NCBI RefSeq assembly: GCF_001423125.1
Contig: NZ_LMNW01000012.1
Coordinates: 434,656-498,655, forward strand
Direction: 5' to 3'
Origin: Duganella sp. Leaf126
GTDB lineage: Bacteria > Pseudomonadota > Gammaproteobacteria > Burkholderiales > Burkholderiaceae_D
Length of the DNA: 64,000 bases
Shown: piece by piece, positions 19,433-28,411 of the stretch
Numbering within the stretch: the stretch's first letter is position 1
How the letters are laid out: every line of letters starts with the position of its first letter
Notes under the pieces: generated by a model
Seen by the model: the letters and a program-made list of their open reading frames with translations, nothing else
The model's database searches: none
What the model was told of the DNA's origin: nothing
Made by a program: the position numbers and the translations under genes

Positions 19433-19795
19433 ATGAGCGCCTTGCCACCATGCCCACAATGCAATTCCGAATACACGTACGAAGACGGCGGGCAGCTGGT
19501 CTGCCCGGAATGCGCGCACGAGTGGAGCGCGACGGCCGGCGCCGGCGCCGGCGCTGCCGCAGCCGCTGAAGACGGGCCGCGCGTGTACCGCGATGCGGTG
19601 GGCAACGTGCTGGCCGACGGCGACACCGTCACCGTCATCAAGGACCTCAAGCTCAAGGGCGGCGGCGGCACCGTCAAGGTGGGCACCAAGGTCAAGAACA
19701 TCCGCCTGGTGGACAGCGACCACGATATCGACTGCAAGATCGACGGCTTCGGCGCCATGAGCCTGAAAACGGAATTCGTCCGCAAAGTTATCTAG
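19433..19795 (+). CDS. PhnA/YjdM-like zinc ribbon protein
   Basis: A 120-residue protein. The N-terminus has a zinc ribbon with [14 protein letters not shown] and CPECAHEW. The C-terminal domain, with [20 protein letters not shown] and [12 protein letters not shown], is the SH3-like half of the YjdM (PhnA) family. Despite the old name these proteins are not part of the C-P lyase; their role is unclear. An Ala/Gly linker ([12 protein letters not shown]) joins the domains. The ATG at 19433 begins right at the zinc ribbon. It lies 94 bp after the kinase-FGE gene and 23 bp before the pirin gene, same strand. Confidence 0.9.
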   Translation: MSALPPCPQCNSEYTYEDGGQLVCPECAHEWSATAGAGAGAAAAAEDGPRVYRDAVGNVLADGDTVTVIKDLKLKGGGGTVKVGTKVKNIRLVDSDHDIDCKIDGFGAMSLKTEFVRKVI

Positions 19796-19818
19796 CATCT
19801 CACCCAAGGAGACCAAGC

Positions 19819-20715
19819 ATGACCATCGCCAATCTGCTCAAGGGCCACGAAAAGGATCTCGGAGGCGGCTTTCTGGTGCGCCGCTACCTGCCGTCCGCAA
19901 TCAAGCAGGCGGTCGGGCCGTTCATCTTCTTCGACCACTTCGGTCCGGTCGACGCGCCGGCCCACGCCGACCACGACGTGCGCCCGCACCCGCATATCGG
20001 TCTGTCCACCGTGACCTATCTGTTCGAGGGCGCGATGGATCACCGCGACAGCCTCGGCACCGTGCAGCGGATCGAACCGGGCGCCGTCAACTGGATGACC
20101 GCGGGGCGCGGCATCGTCCATTCGGAGCGCACGCCGGCCGACCTGATCGAGGTGCCGCACCGTACGCACGGGCTGCAGTTGTGGGCGGCGCTGCCGCGCG
20201 CGCACGAAGAGGATGAACCGGGCTTCTGCCACACGCCGGCTGCCGACATCCCGCAGCTGACTGTCGATGGCGCGGTGATCCGGGTACTGGTGGGTAGCGC
20301 TTTCGGCCAGACGTCGCCGGTCAAGACCTACAGCCGGACGCTGTACCTCGACATCGTGCTCAGGGCCGGCCAGGAGCTGGCCCTGACCGGCCTGCCGGAA
20401 GAAGCGGCGATCTATCCGGTGACGGGTACGGTCGGCATCGACGGCGCACCGCTGGCGCTGCACACGATGGCGCTGCTGGCCACGGCCGACGTACAACGGG
20501 TGAGGGCGGCCGACGACAGTGACGCCCATTTCGTGGTGATCGGCGGCGAACCGCTGGACGGCCACCGTTACATCTCGTGGAATTTCGTTTCGTCGAGCAA
20601 GGAGCGCATCGTGCAGGCGGGCGAGGACTGGGAAGCGCAGCGCTTCCCCAAGGTGCCGGGCGAAACCGAGTTCATTCCGCTGCCGGCCAAAAAGCCGGTG
20701 CCCAGCTATCTTTGA
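19819..20715 (+). CDS. Pirin family protein
   Basis: A 298-residue bicupin of the pirin family. DHFGPVDAPAHADHDVRPHPHIGLSTVTYLFEG has the metal-binding His-x-His pair in HPHIGL, with HRDSLG and the INWMTAGRGIVHSE-like segment VNWMTAGRGIVHSE following. Bacterial pirins include quercetin dioxygenases and redox-linked regulators; the specific role here cannot be told. Good Shine-Dalgarno (AAGGAGA). It is the last gene of the plus-strand run and is convergent with the FHA gene 28 bp away. Confidence 0.93.
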   Translation: MTIANLLKGHEKDLGGGFLVRRYLPSAIKQAVGPFIFFDHFGPVDAPAHADHDVRPHPHIGLSTVTYLFEGAMDHRDSLGTVQRIEPGAVNWMTAGRGIVHSERTPADLIEVPHRTHGLQLWAALPRAHEEDEPGFCHTPAADIPQLTVDGAVIRVLVGSAFGQTSPVKTYSRTLYLDIVLRAGQELALTGLPEEAAIYPVTGTVGIDGAPLALHTMALLATADVQRVRAADDSDAHFVVIGGEPLDGHRYISWNFVSSSKERIVQAGEDWEAQRFPKVPGETEFIPLPAKKPVPSYL

Positions 20716-20743
20716 GCGCTTGCCAGGCGACCTGCGAGCCGTT

Positions 20744-22348
20744 TCAGGCCGGGTGGGCGTAGTGCCCGCCCTGGGCGCCGTGGTGCGCCTGGCCGTGGGC
20801 GTGGCCCGCATCCAGGTGAAGGTCGTCCTCGCTGCCGCTGGTGCGGATGATCCAGTGCTCGGGATACGCGTCGCTGGCGAAACGGCTGTGGCGCGGCATG
20901 CGGCTCAGTTTTTCCAGCGACACCGTGGGCGTCAGCGCGGTTTCCTGGCCGGTCAGCTGGTCAAGGTGCCAGAAACCGCCGGCGGCGTGGAACAGCAATG
21001 GCAGCGCTGCCGCATGCGGCGCGGCGGCAAACCCCTTGAGCGGGAAACCAGGGCGCGTGTCGGGCGCCAGCACGACATAGCACTCGGCGCTGGCGCCATG
21101 GTCGATGCGGTGCAGGATGACGCCGTGCGGCATGATGGCCGTGACCTGCAGGAGCGCCACGCCCTTGATGCTGGCAGTGAGCTCAATGCGCATGCCGAGC
21201 CGCAGCGCGACCGGCTTGTGCTTGCCGGGCCAGACGCCGTCGAGCAGGATGCCGTAGCGTGATACATCCTCGATCTCGAATCCGGCGCCGGCGCGGCGGA
21301 TGACCGCGTGGCGGCCGGACAGGCGGCGCGTCAGGCCGTTGGTGTCCTGGCCGTCGGCCGAATAATGGGTCAGCAGCGCATGGGCTTCCGGATCGACCAG
21401 TTCGAAGCGGCCGAACACGCATTCATCGAGCGCGAACAGGCGGATCTGGCGCTGGGCGCCTGCTTCGGGAGCGGCATTGACCAGCGAAGCGGCGGTGCTG
21501 GCGTGGGGATGCACGTCGCCGGCCATCGGCATGTCGATTTCGATCAGGTCTTCATCCCAGGCGATGGTGGAAAAGCCCAGGTCCACCTTGCCCGCCGCGG
21601 CGCTCAGGTCGAGGTGGGCGATGCCGGCATTGCGGGCGGTGACGTCGATATCGAGGCTGTCGCCGCCGCTGGCGCTCACGCGTGCGATGGACGCATCGTC
21701 CGCCATCACCCGCACGTTCTTGTGGGTGCTGAGGAAGATGCGGTGGATCTCGGTGAGCGTGGCATCGAGGCGTGGCACCAGGATCACGAAGGTGCACACC
21801 CACTTGCGGGCCGGTGCACTGCTGCCGTGACCGGCGGGCTGGCTCAGTAGCTCGATGCTGATCTGGTATTGGCCGTGCTCCTTGTCGCGCGACGAGAACT
21901 CGACGAACACGGGGCGCCAGTCGCCGCCGACGGCGCGCACGAACTGCTGGCGCGCCGCGCCGTGCGGGATCAGTTCCGACTGCAGCGCCAGCGCCAGTTG
22001 AGGAGCGCAGGTTTCGGGCATGCCGCGCAGCTCGATTTTCAGGGTTTGCCGGCCGCCGGCCGCCCGCGGGTCGAAGCCGCTGATATGCAGCTGCGGGCGC
22101 TCGGCGCGGGCGCGTTGCAGCGGCCGCGCGTAGCCATCGGCGGCGGCAAGTGCAGTAGTTGGAACAGCATGCGCGTCCGCCTCCGCCGCTGCCGGCGAAC
22201 CGGAGCGCGTGGTGCACGTGGTGCGCAGAGCGCTCAGCAGGGCGTAGCTCGAGGAATCTGCCTGGGCGTGGCCGCCTTCGCAAGCTTGATTTCCCGGCAT
22301 GACCCAATGAGTGCAATGCGGATGCTGGGCATTACTGCATTTTTTCAT
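20744..22348 (-). CDS. FHA-domain protein with Cys/His-rich N-terminus
   Basis: A 534-residue protein. Residues 1-28 contain CSNAQHPHC and CEGGH, a probable small zinc-binding motif. The central part (about 95-300) is a beta-rich region of unknown type. About 305-400 is a forkhead-associated phosphothreonine-binding domain: ECVFGRF, then LTRRLSGRHAVIRRAG and EIEDVSRYGILLDG carry the Arg, Ser-x-x-His and Asn-region positions (the usual Asn of NGT is replaced by RYGILLDG). The C-terminus is His/Gly rich. It probably reads phosphothreonine made by the kinase encoded at 16957. The PP2C gene lies 200 bp upstream on the same strand. The start at 22348 has only a weak ribosome-binding site. Confidence 0.78.
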   Translation of the reverse strand: MKKCSNAQHPHCTHWVMPGNQACEGGHAQADSSSYALLSALRTTCTTRSGSPAAAEADAHAVPTTALAAADGYARPLQRARAERPQLHISGFDPRAAGGRQTLKIELRGMPETCAPQLALALQSELIPHGAARQQFVRAVGGDWRPVFVEFSSRDKEHGQYQISIELLSQPAGHGSSAPARKWVCTFVILVPRLDATLTEIHRIFLSTHKNVRVMADDASIARVSASGGDSLDIDVTARNAGIAHLDLSAAAGKVDLGFSTIAWDEDLIEIDMPMAGDVHPHASTAASLVNAAPEAGAQRQIRLFALDECVFGRFELVDPEAHALLTHYSADGQDTNGLTRRLSGRHAVIRRAGAGFEIEDVSRYGILLDGVWPGKHKPVALRLGMRIELTASIKGVALLQVTAIMPHGVILHRIDHGASAECYVVLAPDTRPGFPLKGFAAAPHAAALPLLFHAAGGFWHLDQLTGQETALTPTVSLEKLSRMPRHSRFASDAYPEHWIIRTSGSEDDLHLDAGHAHGQAHHGAQGGHYAHPA

Positions 22349-22548
22349 GACTGGCCAACCGATGGGATACCCGTCAGTTTACGCGGTTTCGCCGCACATT
22401 GCCAATCAAAGCTGCAGCCAGCCCCGATATTTCCACCTGCCGCAGGCTGTTGCGGACGGACTGCAACAGATGGCTGGCCGGCAGCCGTTGCGGTGGTCAG
22501 GAATGGGGGCGGATTGATGCTGCGCGCCGTGCCATTTCATCAAGGTTG

Positions 22549-23490
22549 TCACGCAGCCGGCGTCTGGAACCGCAGCGCGATCGCAGTGACGTTGTCGAGC
22601 TGCAGCGCCGCCGGCGGGTGCGCGCCGTAGTCGTCGAACAGGGCGTCGAGCGCGGCATCGGGCGCATGGCCGGGGCGCACCAGCAGCGCCGGCCAGCGCG
22701 CGGTCCATTCCAGCGGCCGGCCGCACGACCACAAGCCGTCCGTCGCCAGCAGGTATAAGGCGTCGTCGCGCACGCTCAGCGCGCGGCGGTCGCTCAGCGC
22801 GCGCAGAAACGGCGGCAGGCGCTGCGCGTCGAGCGGCAGCAGCGCATCGTCGAGCACCTGCGGGTCGCGCAAGGCGTTGCCGAGAACGTAGGCTTGCGAG
22901 ATCTGCGGCCGGTGTTCGCCATGCACCTGCTGCCACCAGCGCTGTTCGTCGAGCAGGCCGTGCAAGGCACGGCAGGTAGCCGGGACATGGTCCACCGTCA
23001 GCGGACGCGCAGCCAGCACCGAGATTTCGTAGAGGCGCGAGTCGCCAACATGGAACAGCAGCGGCGCCCGGCCCGGTGCGATTTCCAGCAGCGTGAGCGT
23101 GGTGCCCGGCCGGCGCAGGCTGTCGCCGGCCTGACGGAACTGCTGCTGCAAGCTCTGGTGCAGGGCGTCGAGCTGCCGGTCGAGCTGCGCCTGGGTGCTG
23201 CAGGCAGGCACGCGCAGCAGGCCCTGCGCCACGGCTTCGGCAGCCTGGCGTCCGTGACCGTGTCCGCCCATGCCGTCCATCACCGCCACCCGCACATGAC
23301 CGGCCGGCCAGCCGGCCACCTGCACGCTGACCGGCGCCTGGTCGCGCAAGCAGACGGCGCGGCCGGTGGCGTCGATCAGCAGCAGGTTGTCCTGGTTTTC
23401 CGGCGCGTACGAGGGAGCGATGCTGGCGAGGCTGCGGGCGGCAATCGCAAGGCCCGGGCCGAAATCGAGCAGGTCGGTAATGCGCGTCAT
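22549..23490 (-). CDS. PP2C-family protein phosphatase
   Basis: A 313-residue PPM/PP2C Ser/Thr phosphatase. The metal-binding motifs are all visible: VAVMDGMGGHGHGRQAAE, GTTLTLLEI, FHVGDSRLYEI, LYLLATDGLW and LDNVTAIALRF (final Asp-Asn). No membrane segment. It is the natural counterpart of the Hanks-type kinase in the same region and precedes the FHA gene on the minus strand. The 200-bp gap between PP2C and FHA genes contains no supported gene. Confidence 0.9.
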   Translation of the reverse strand: MTRITDLLDFGPGLAIAARSLASIAPSYAPENQDNLLLIDATGRAVCLRDQAPVSVQVAGWPAGHVRVAVMDGMGGHGHGRQAAEAVAQGLLRVPACSTQAQLDRQLDALHQSLQQQFRQAGDSLRRPGTTLTLLEIAPGRAPLLFHVGDSRLYEISVLAARPLTVDHVPATCRALHGLLDEQRWWQQVHGEHRPQISQAYVLGNALRDPQVLDDALLPLDAQRLPPFLRALSDRRALSVRDDALYLLATDGLWSCGRPLEWTARWPALLVRPGHAPDAALDALFDDYGAHPPAALQLDNVTAIALRFQTPAA

Positions 23491-23535
23491 CGGGAACGGC
23501 GCCGGGGCGCTGGAGGCGAAAGACCACAGCTTAGC

Positions 23536-23572
23536 GCAAAAGCCCGCTCCCGGCGATCACCGAGGGAGCGGG
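23536..23572 (-). terminator. Probable intrinsic terminator of the glycine-zipper gene
   Basis: CCCGCTCCC (23543-23551) pairs with GGGAGCGGG (23564-23572). On the minus strand the stem is followed by CTTTTGC. It separates the glycine-zipper gene from the downstream PP2C gene. Confidence 0.6.
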
Positions 23573-23623
23573 AGGCGGGAGCGGGCGGGCAGTCGCGGAC
23601 GGCTGCCGAACGACGCGGTAGAC

Positions 23624-24109
23624 TTAGCGGCGGTAGCCGTCGTAGCGGTCGTACCTGTCGTAGCGGTCGTGGCGGTCGTGGCGATAATCGCGGTAGCCAC
23701 GGTCGTAGTAGTAATCGCGGCGCACTTCGCGGTACTCGCGGTACACGGGGCGCGGCGGTTCCACGTAGACCACGCGTGGTGGCGGTGGGGGCGGTACGTA
23801 GTAACGGGGCGCCGGTGCGTAATAGGTGGTTGGCGCTTCGTAGTACACAGGCGCCGGCTGCGAGTACACGCGGGTTTCGACATAGCGGTCGTCGCGGCGG
23901 TAATGGTCGCGGCTACTGAGGCCGTTGCCGACCGCCGCGCCCACCAGGCCGCCGACGATGGCGCCGTCGCGGCCACCGGCGCTGTTGCCAATGGCAGCGC
24001 CGACCACAGCGCCGGCCACCGTGTTGAACTCACGGTCGCCTGCGTAAGCCGCCGACGATACTGCGGCTGCGGCCAGTAACGCGGTGCCCATCAATTTTTT
24101 GCTCAACAT
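23624..24109 (-). CDS. Glycine-zipper outer-membrane-type protein with Tyr/Arg/Asp-rich tail
   Basis: A 161-residue exported protein. A signal peptide ends near AYAGD. Residues 30-65 are a glycine-zipper 2TM segment (AGAVVGAAIGNSAGG, then AIVGGLVGAAVGNG). The middle is Pro/Tyr rich (APAPRYYVPPPPPPRVVYVE) and the end is built of short RYDRYDR-like repeats. Glycine-zipper proteins of this kind sit in or on the outer membrane; precise function is unknown. ATG 24109 has a clear AAGGGGA ribosome site. Upstream, 24110-24266, no gene is seen. Confidence 0.85.
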   Translation of the reverse strand: MLSKKLMGTALLAAAAVSSAAYAGDREFNTVAGAVVGAAIGNSAGGRDGAIVGGLVGAAVGNGLSSRDHYRRDDRYVETRVYSQPAPVYYEAPTTYYAPAPRYYVPPPPPPRVVYVEPPRPVYREYREVRRDYYYDRGYRDYRHDRHDRYDRYDRYDGYRR

Positions 24110-24266
24110 GGTAATCCCCTTGCTGCGGCGCGGATCGGAATGATACGTCTGCCGGTGATGTCACTATAAAGCGTCGGAAAAAAGACGCAATCAGTTAAAC
24201 ACCTGCTTACATTCAAGACCGCTTGTAACAATTGACTTACAAGCGCGCTGTCAGCGGCGCTGACGG

Positions 24267-24803
24267 TCAGGATTGCTGGCGCCGCGCTTCCCATTCGGGG
24301 CGCAGCAGACTGAAAATGCCCACGTCCTGGAAGCGGCCGTTGAGGAAAAAGCTCTGCCGCAGTATGCCCTCGGCGGTAAAGCCGCACTTTTGCGCCACCC
24401 GCACCGAGCCGATGTTTTCGGGCGCCGTGAGCAGCTCGAGCCGTTGATACTGGTGCACCCGGAACAGGTAGTCGATCAGCAGCTGGCATGCCTCGCTGAC
24501 GTAACCGCGCCCGGCCAGCTTGGGATCGAACAGGCGGTAGCCGATTTCGCGCGTGGTTGGCGTGCGGCTCTTGAAGTGGGTGATCACGCCGACGATGTGA
24601 TGCAGGCTGTCTTCGATCACGAACAGTTCGCTGTCGTCGGTGACAAAGCTGTGCTGCAGGAACTCCTTGCGCAGCGTCTCGGGCGACTTGAAATGGCTGG
24701 AAAAATAATCGCCGCGCGATGGCAGGTCGTTGACCAGCGCGATGAAGATATTGAGGTCGGTGCCGGTCACGTGGCGCACGATGCAGATCTGACCCTTGAG
24801 CAT
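24267..24803 (-). CDS. GNAT family N-acetyltransferase (RimJ/RimL type)
   Basis: A 178-residue GNAT. The RimJ/RimL-like pattern is visible: EIGYRLFDPKLAGRGYVSEA (acetyl-CoA-binding motif A), then LLTAPENIGSVRVAQKCGFTAEG near the end. Such enzymes acetylate protein N-termini or small amines; the substrate is not predictable. I start at ATG 24803, preceded by AGAGGAC; an in-frame ATG 13 codons upstream lacks a ribosome site. Confidence 0.88.
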   Translation of the reverse strand: MLKGQICIVRHVTGTDLNIFIALVNDLPSRGDYFSSHFKSPETLRKEFLQHSFVTDDSELFVIEDSLHHIVGVITHFKSRTPTTREIGYRLFDPKLAGRGYVSEACQLLIDYLFRVHQYQRLELLTAPENIGSVRVAQKCGFTAEGILRQSFFLNGRFQDVGIFSLLRPEWEARRQQS

Positions 24804-24934
24804 AAGACTGTCCTCTGGCGGTGGAAGGCCATGGTAATGCAAGCATCATGACAATTCAATATGGATGACAAGGGCGACACGATCGGTTATGGTTGCACGC
24901 TGACCTGCCATCCTTTCACTCTTACAGGGCCCGC

Positions 24935-26383
24935 ATGAAATCCGTCTTCCCGTCCACATTGACCATCCTCGCCAGCAGCCTGCTGATCGCCACGGCGGGC
25001 CTCACCACCTCCGTCTCCGCGCTGGCGGCGCCCGCCAACGATCCCGCCACGCTGGCGCACATCCGCGACGGTGCGATGAAGGAAGACTGGGCCTACGAGC
25101 GGCTGGCCGACATGACCGATCTGATCGGGCCGCGCCTGTCCGGTTCCGAAGGCGCTGCCGCTGCCGTGGAGCAGGTGGCCGCCGCCATGCGCAAGATCGG
25201 CGCCACGGTCACGCTGCAACCGGTAAAGGTGCCGCACTGGGTGCGCGGCGAGGAAAAGGCGCAGCTGGTCGACTACGCCGGACGGCCGTCGGGCATCACG
25301 CAGAAAGTGGTGCTGTCGGCCCTGGGCGGCTCGGGTGCCACACCGGCGGCGGGCCTGACGGCGCCGGTGATCGTGGTGCGCGACTTCGACGAACTGGCAG
25401 CGCGCAAGGCGGAAGTCAAGGGCAGCATCGTGCTGTTCGACGTCGCCTTCGACGATGCCATGGCCAAGGCGGGCCAGGCCGGCAAGGCTTATGGACGCGG
25501 CTCCAATTTCCGCACCAACGGTCCGCGGCTGGCGCAGGAACTGGGCGCGGTCGCTGCGCTGGTGCGCTCGGTGGGCGGCGCCGATTTCCGCCTCACGCAC
25601 ACGGGCGCCACCATCATGGCGGACGACAAGCGCATTCCGGCGGCGGCCGTGACGGCGGAAGACGCGATGCTGATAGCACGCCTGCTCAAGCGCGGCGCGG
25701 TGCGCATGCACCTGACGCTGACGCCGAAGAACCTGCCCGATGCCGACAGCTACAACGTGATTGCCGACTTGCCCGGCACCGAGAAGCCGGAAGAAGTGGT
25801 CGTCGTCTCGGGCCACCTCGATTCCTGGGATCTGGCCACTGGCGCCCATGACGACGGCGCCGGCGTGACTGCGGCGATGGCGGTGATCGACACGCTGCAA
25901 AAACTCGGTCTCAAGCCGCGCCGCACCATCCGCGTGATCGCCTGGATGAACGAGGAAAACGGCACACGCGGCGGCAAGGGATACTTCGACATCAACCAGC
26001 AAAAGCTGGCGCAGCACTTCGCCGCCATCGAGTCCGACAATGGCGCTGGCCGGCCGCTCGGTTTCATCGGCAGCGTGCGGCCGTCGATGGTGAAGTATTT
26101 CGCTCCGCTGCAAAAATCGCTGGACCAGATCGGCGCCGGCGTGTTCGACCGCCGCGACGCCGCTGCCGGCTCCGACATCATGCCGCTCGAACGCGCGGGC
26201 GTGCCGTCGTTCCAGCCGCTGGTGGACTTCACCACCTACTTCAATTACCACCACACGGCCGCCGACACGCTCGACAAGGTCGATCCGACCGACCTCAAAC
26301 GCCAGGTCGCCGTCATGACGTCGCTGGCCTGGTACCTCGCCAACATGGACCAGGATATCGGCCGCACCGTGGAGCCGCAGTAA
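24935..26383 (+). CDS. Secreted M28-family metallopeptidase with PA domain
   Basis: A 482-residue exported zinc peptidase. A signal peptide covers about the first 32 residues. A protease-associated insert lies about 130-250. The catalytic core shows the M28 zinc ligands and acids: VVSGHLDSWD (His, Asp), GAHDDGAGV (bridging Asp), WMNEENGTRGG (Glu pair), AIESDNGAG (Asp) and FNYHHTAADTLDKV (last His). It is probably a periplasmic amino- or carboxypeptidase. I start at ATG 24935 so that the signal peptide is at the very N-terminus; an earlier in-frame start at 24893 would add 14 residues. Confidence 0.92.
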   Translation: MKSVFPSTLTILASSLLIATAGLTTSVSALAAPANDPATLAHIRDGAMKEDWAYERLADMTDLIGPRLSGSEGAAAAVEQVAAAMRKIGATVTLQPVKVPHWVRGEEKAQLVDYAGRPSGITQKVVLSALGGSGATPAAGLTAPVIVVRDFDELAARKAEVKGSIVLFDVAFDDAMAKAGQAGKAYGRGSNFRTNGPRLAQELGAVAALVRSVGGADFRLTHTGATIMADDKRIPAAAVTAEDAMLIARLLKRGAVRMHLTLTPKNLPDADSYNVIADLPGTEKPEEVVVVSGHLDSWDLATGAHDDGAGVTAAMAVIDTLQKLGLKPRRTIRVIAWMNEENGTRGGKGYFDINQQKLAQHFAAIESDNGAGRPLGFIGSVRPSMVKYFAPLQKSLDQIGAGVFDRRDAAAGSDIMPLERAGVPSFQPLVDFTTYFNYHHTAADTLDKVDPTDLKRQVAVMTSLAWYLANMDQDIGRTVEPQ

Positions 26384-26404
26384 CGAGCAGCGTAACGGCG
26401 CGCC

Positions 26405-27259
26405 TCAAAATGCGTCGAGCGGGATTTTCAGATAGCGCACGCCGTTCGCTTCGGCCTCGGGCAACTGCCCGGCGCTGATGTTGACCTGGATGGCCGGCAG
26501 GATCAGTACCGGCATCGGCAGCGTGGCATCGCGCCGCGTGCGCATCTCGACGAACTGCTGTTCCGTGACACCGTCGTGCATGTGGATGTTGTGTGCACGC
26601 TGTTCGGCCACCGTGGTTTCCCACCGCGCCGGGCGGCCGGCCGGCGGGTAGTCGTGGCACATGAACAGCCGCGTCGCCGGCGGCAGCGCCAGCAGCCGCC
26701 GCACAGAGCGGTACAGCGTGGCCGCGCAGCCGCCGGGAAAATCGCAGCGGGCCGAGCCCACATCCGGCATGAACAGGGTGTCGCCGACGAATACGGCGTC
26801 GCCGATCCGGTAGGCCAGGTCGGCCGGCGTGTGGCCGGGGACATGCAGCGCCTGCAGCTGCAAGGTGCCGATGGTCAGCACCTCGTCCGGCGCGATCAGG
26901 TGATCGAACTCGCGCCGCACCCCTGGCGCTTGCGGGAACACGCGCGCGAATGCCTGCTGCACGTCGGCGATATGGCTGCCGATGGCAATGCGGCCGCCGA
27001 GCACCTGCTTCAGATACGGCGCGGCGGACAGGTGGTCGGCATGGGCATGGGTTTCCAGCAGCCAGACCGGTGTCAGCCCGTGATCGCGGACGAACGCGAC
27101 CACGGCGTCGGCCGACGTGGTGGCCGTGCGGCCCGACCTGGGATCGTAATCGAGCACCGGGTCGATGATGGCGCAGTCGCGGCCATCGTGGACGACATAG
27201 GTGACGGTGCCGGTAGCGGCGTCGAAGAACGCTTGGATCTGTGGATTCATGGCGCTCAT
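26405..27259 (-). CDS. MBL-fold metallohydrolase (ETHE1/BLH-like)
   Basis: A 284-residue metallo-beta-lactamase-fold protein. ETHAHADHLSAA is the zinc/iron motif, with VPGHTPADLAYRIG, VGDTLFMPDVGSARCDFPGG and MCHDYPP following in the order of the persulfide dioxygenase/BLH group. The family detoxifies sulfide-derived persulfides or hydrolyses thioesters; which applies here is inference. The start at 27259 or 27250 lies directly next to an AT-rich tract (27260-27279) that is nearly palindromic and contains a TATAAT on the minus strand, possibly an operator/promoter and a very short leader. Confidence 0.85.
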   Translation of the reverse strand: MSAMNPQIQAFFDAATGTVTYVVHDGRDCAIIDPVLDYDPRSGRTATTSADAVVAFVRDHGLTPVWLLETHAHADHLSAAPYLKQVLGGRIAIGSHIADVQQAFARVFPQAPGVRREFDHLIAPDEVLTIGTLQLQALHVPGHTPADLAYRIGDAVFVGDTLFMPDVGSARCDFPGGCAATLYRSVRRLLALPPATRLFMCHDYPPAGRPARWETTVAEQRAHNIHMHDGVTEQQFVEMRTRRDATLPMPVLILPAIQVNISAGQLPEAEANGVRYLKIPLDAF

Positions 27260-27399
27260 TATAATAAAATTTATATCGGAAACTGCGTTGGAACGCCGCC
27301 CGCATGTTTTCGATAGCGGAACGTTGTTGTCGGCGCGATCCGTGCGCAGCATGGCGCGGCCTTCGTGATAGGCTGCTTAGCCATCAAAAGGAGCCATAC

Positions 27400-27639
27400 A
27401 TGGACAAGATTCACTACAAGGGCTGGGAGATCGTTCCCACCGTCCTGCCGACCAGCGACAACAAGTTTACGGCCAGCTGCGACATCGAGCGCGCCAACGC
27501 CGACGGTATCGAAGTCTTCGAAGGCGCCACCATGCAGTTCGTGCGCGACAGCGAGGACGACGCGGTCACCGCCGCCTGCGAAGAGGCCATACGCCAGATC
27601 GACAACATCATCGCCAACCCGCTGGTGCGCCTGGCATAG
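27400..27639 (+). CDS. Small conserved-looking hypothetical protein
   Basis: A 79-residue acidic soluble protein beginning MDKIHYKGWEIVP, with a strong AAAAGGAG ribosome site five to ten bases before the ATG. There are no membrane segments or recognised motifs. Composition and codon use match the surrounding genome, so it is a genuine gene. It sits between the divergent MBL gene and the copper-related genes, without evident link to either. Confidence 0.75.
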   Translation: MDKIHYKGWEIVPTVLPTSDNKFTASCDIERANADGIEVFEGATMQFVRDSEDDAVTAACEEAIRQIDNIIANPLVRLA

Positions 27640-27712
27640 GGTTGTGGCGCGGCCCCGGCAGCCGGGCGGCCTGCGCGGTCTCCATGCCGGGGCGCTGTGT
27701 TACCATGACAGT

Positions 27713-28288
27713 ATGACCGTCTTCCTTCGTTCCCTCGTCGTGTATTGTCTGCTGCTGGCATTCCCTTACCAGGGTTACGCTGCGGCCGCGATGATGGCCT
27801 GCCTGCCGTCCGCGCCATCGCATGCCGGGCACATGATCATGCCCGCCGGCCCGCACGACCATGCAGCCATGCTGGCCGCGGCGGCCTTGGCGCACGAACG
27901 GGCGGCACCGGCTTCCCGCCCCGTTGATCACGGTGCGGCCCCGGGCGCGTACGCCAACCACGACAATACCAGCCATCGTTACGCCAACAACAGTTACGCC
28001 AACGGGAGTCACGCCAAAGGCAGTTACGTCAACGACCGTCACGCCGAAGACAGTCACGCCGAAGACAGTCATGCCGGCCCAAGGCAAGCTGACGACAGTC
28101 ACCCCAGCGACAGTCACGCCCACGGCGCCAAGTGCGGCGGCGCCGGCTGTTGCATCGCCGGCGCGCCGCTGCCCGCGCCGGTACTGGCCGTGCCTGCACT
28201 GCCTGCCGTGTCGAACGTGATCGCGTCATATTCCGCTTATCTCCCGGCCGTCCACCTGGCCCATCCCGAACGCCCTCCGCAGGCATAA
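27713..28288 (+). CDS. Exported His/Asn-rich repeat protein of the copper locus
   Basis: A 191-residue protein. An N-terminal hydrophobic segment (VVYCLLLAFPYQGYA) is a probable signal peptide. It contains Met/His clusters (HAGHMIMPAGPHDHAAM), then about ten degenerate five-residue repeats (S-H-A-x-D, S-Y-A-N-x), then a Cys cluster (KCGGAGCC). The architecture resembles small CopL/DUF2946-like proteins encoded ahead of copA/copB copper resistance genes, so periplasmic copper binding or sensing is inferred. It lies 123 bp before the TolC-family gene; a short GGTCCGT/ACGGACC dyad occurs in that gap. Confidence 0.65.
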   Translation: MTVFLRSLVVYCLLLAFPYQGYAAAAMMACLPSAPSHAGHMIMPAGPHDHAAMLAAAALAHERAAPASRPVDHGAAPGAYANHDNTSHRYANNSYANGSHAKGSYVNDRHAEDSHAEDSHAGPRQADDSHPSDSHAHGAKCGGAGCCIAGAPLPAPVLAVPALPAVSNVIASYSAYLPAVHLAHPERPPQA

Positions 28289-28411
28289 GCCATTCCACGC
28301 CACAGGTCCGTCCACGGACCGTATCCCTGGCCTTGCCATTGCCGTCCCATCAGGGACGCGCATGCGCAGACTACCAATACCGTCTATAAAATTACTACCG
28401 AGGTGTAAGAC

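Noticed and set aside
14643..23490. Type VI secretion regulatory module
   Set aside because: Kinase, FHA and PP2C genes suggest it, but none of the tss/icm or vgrG/hcp genes is present.
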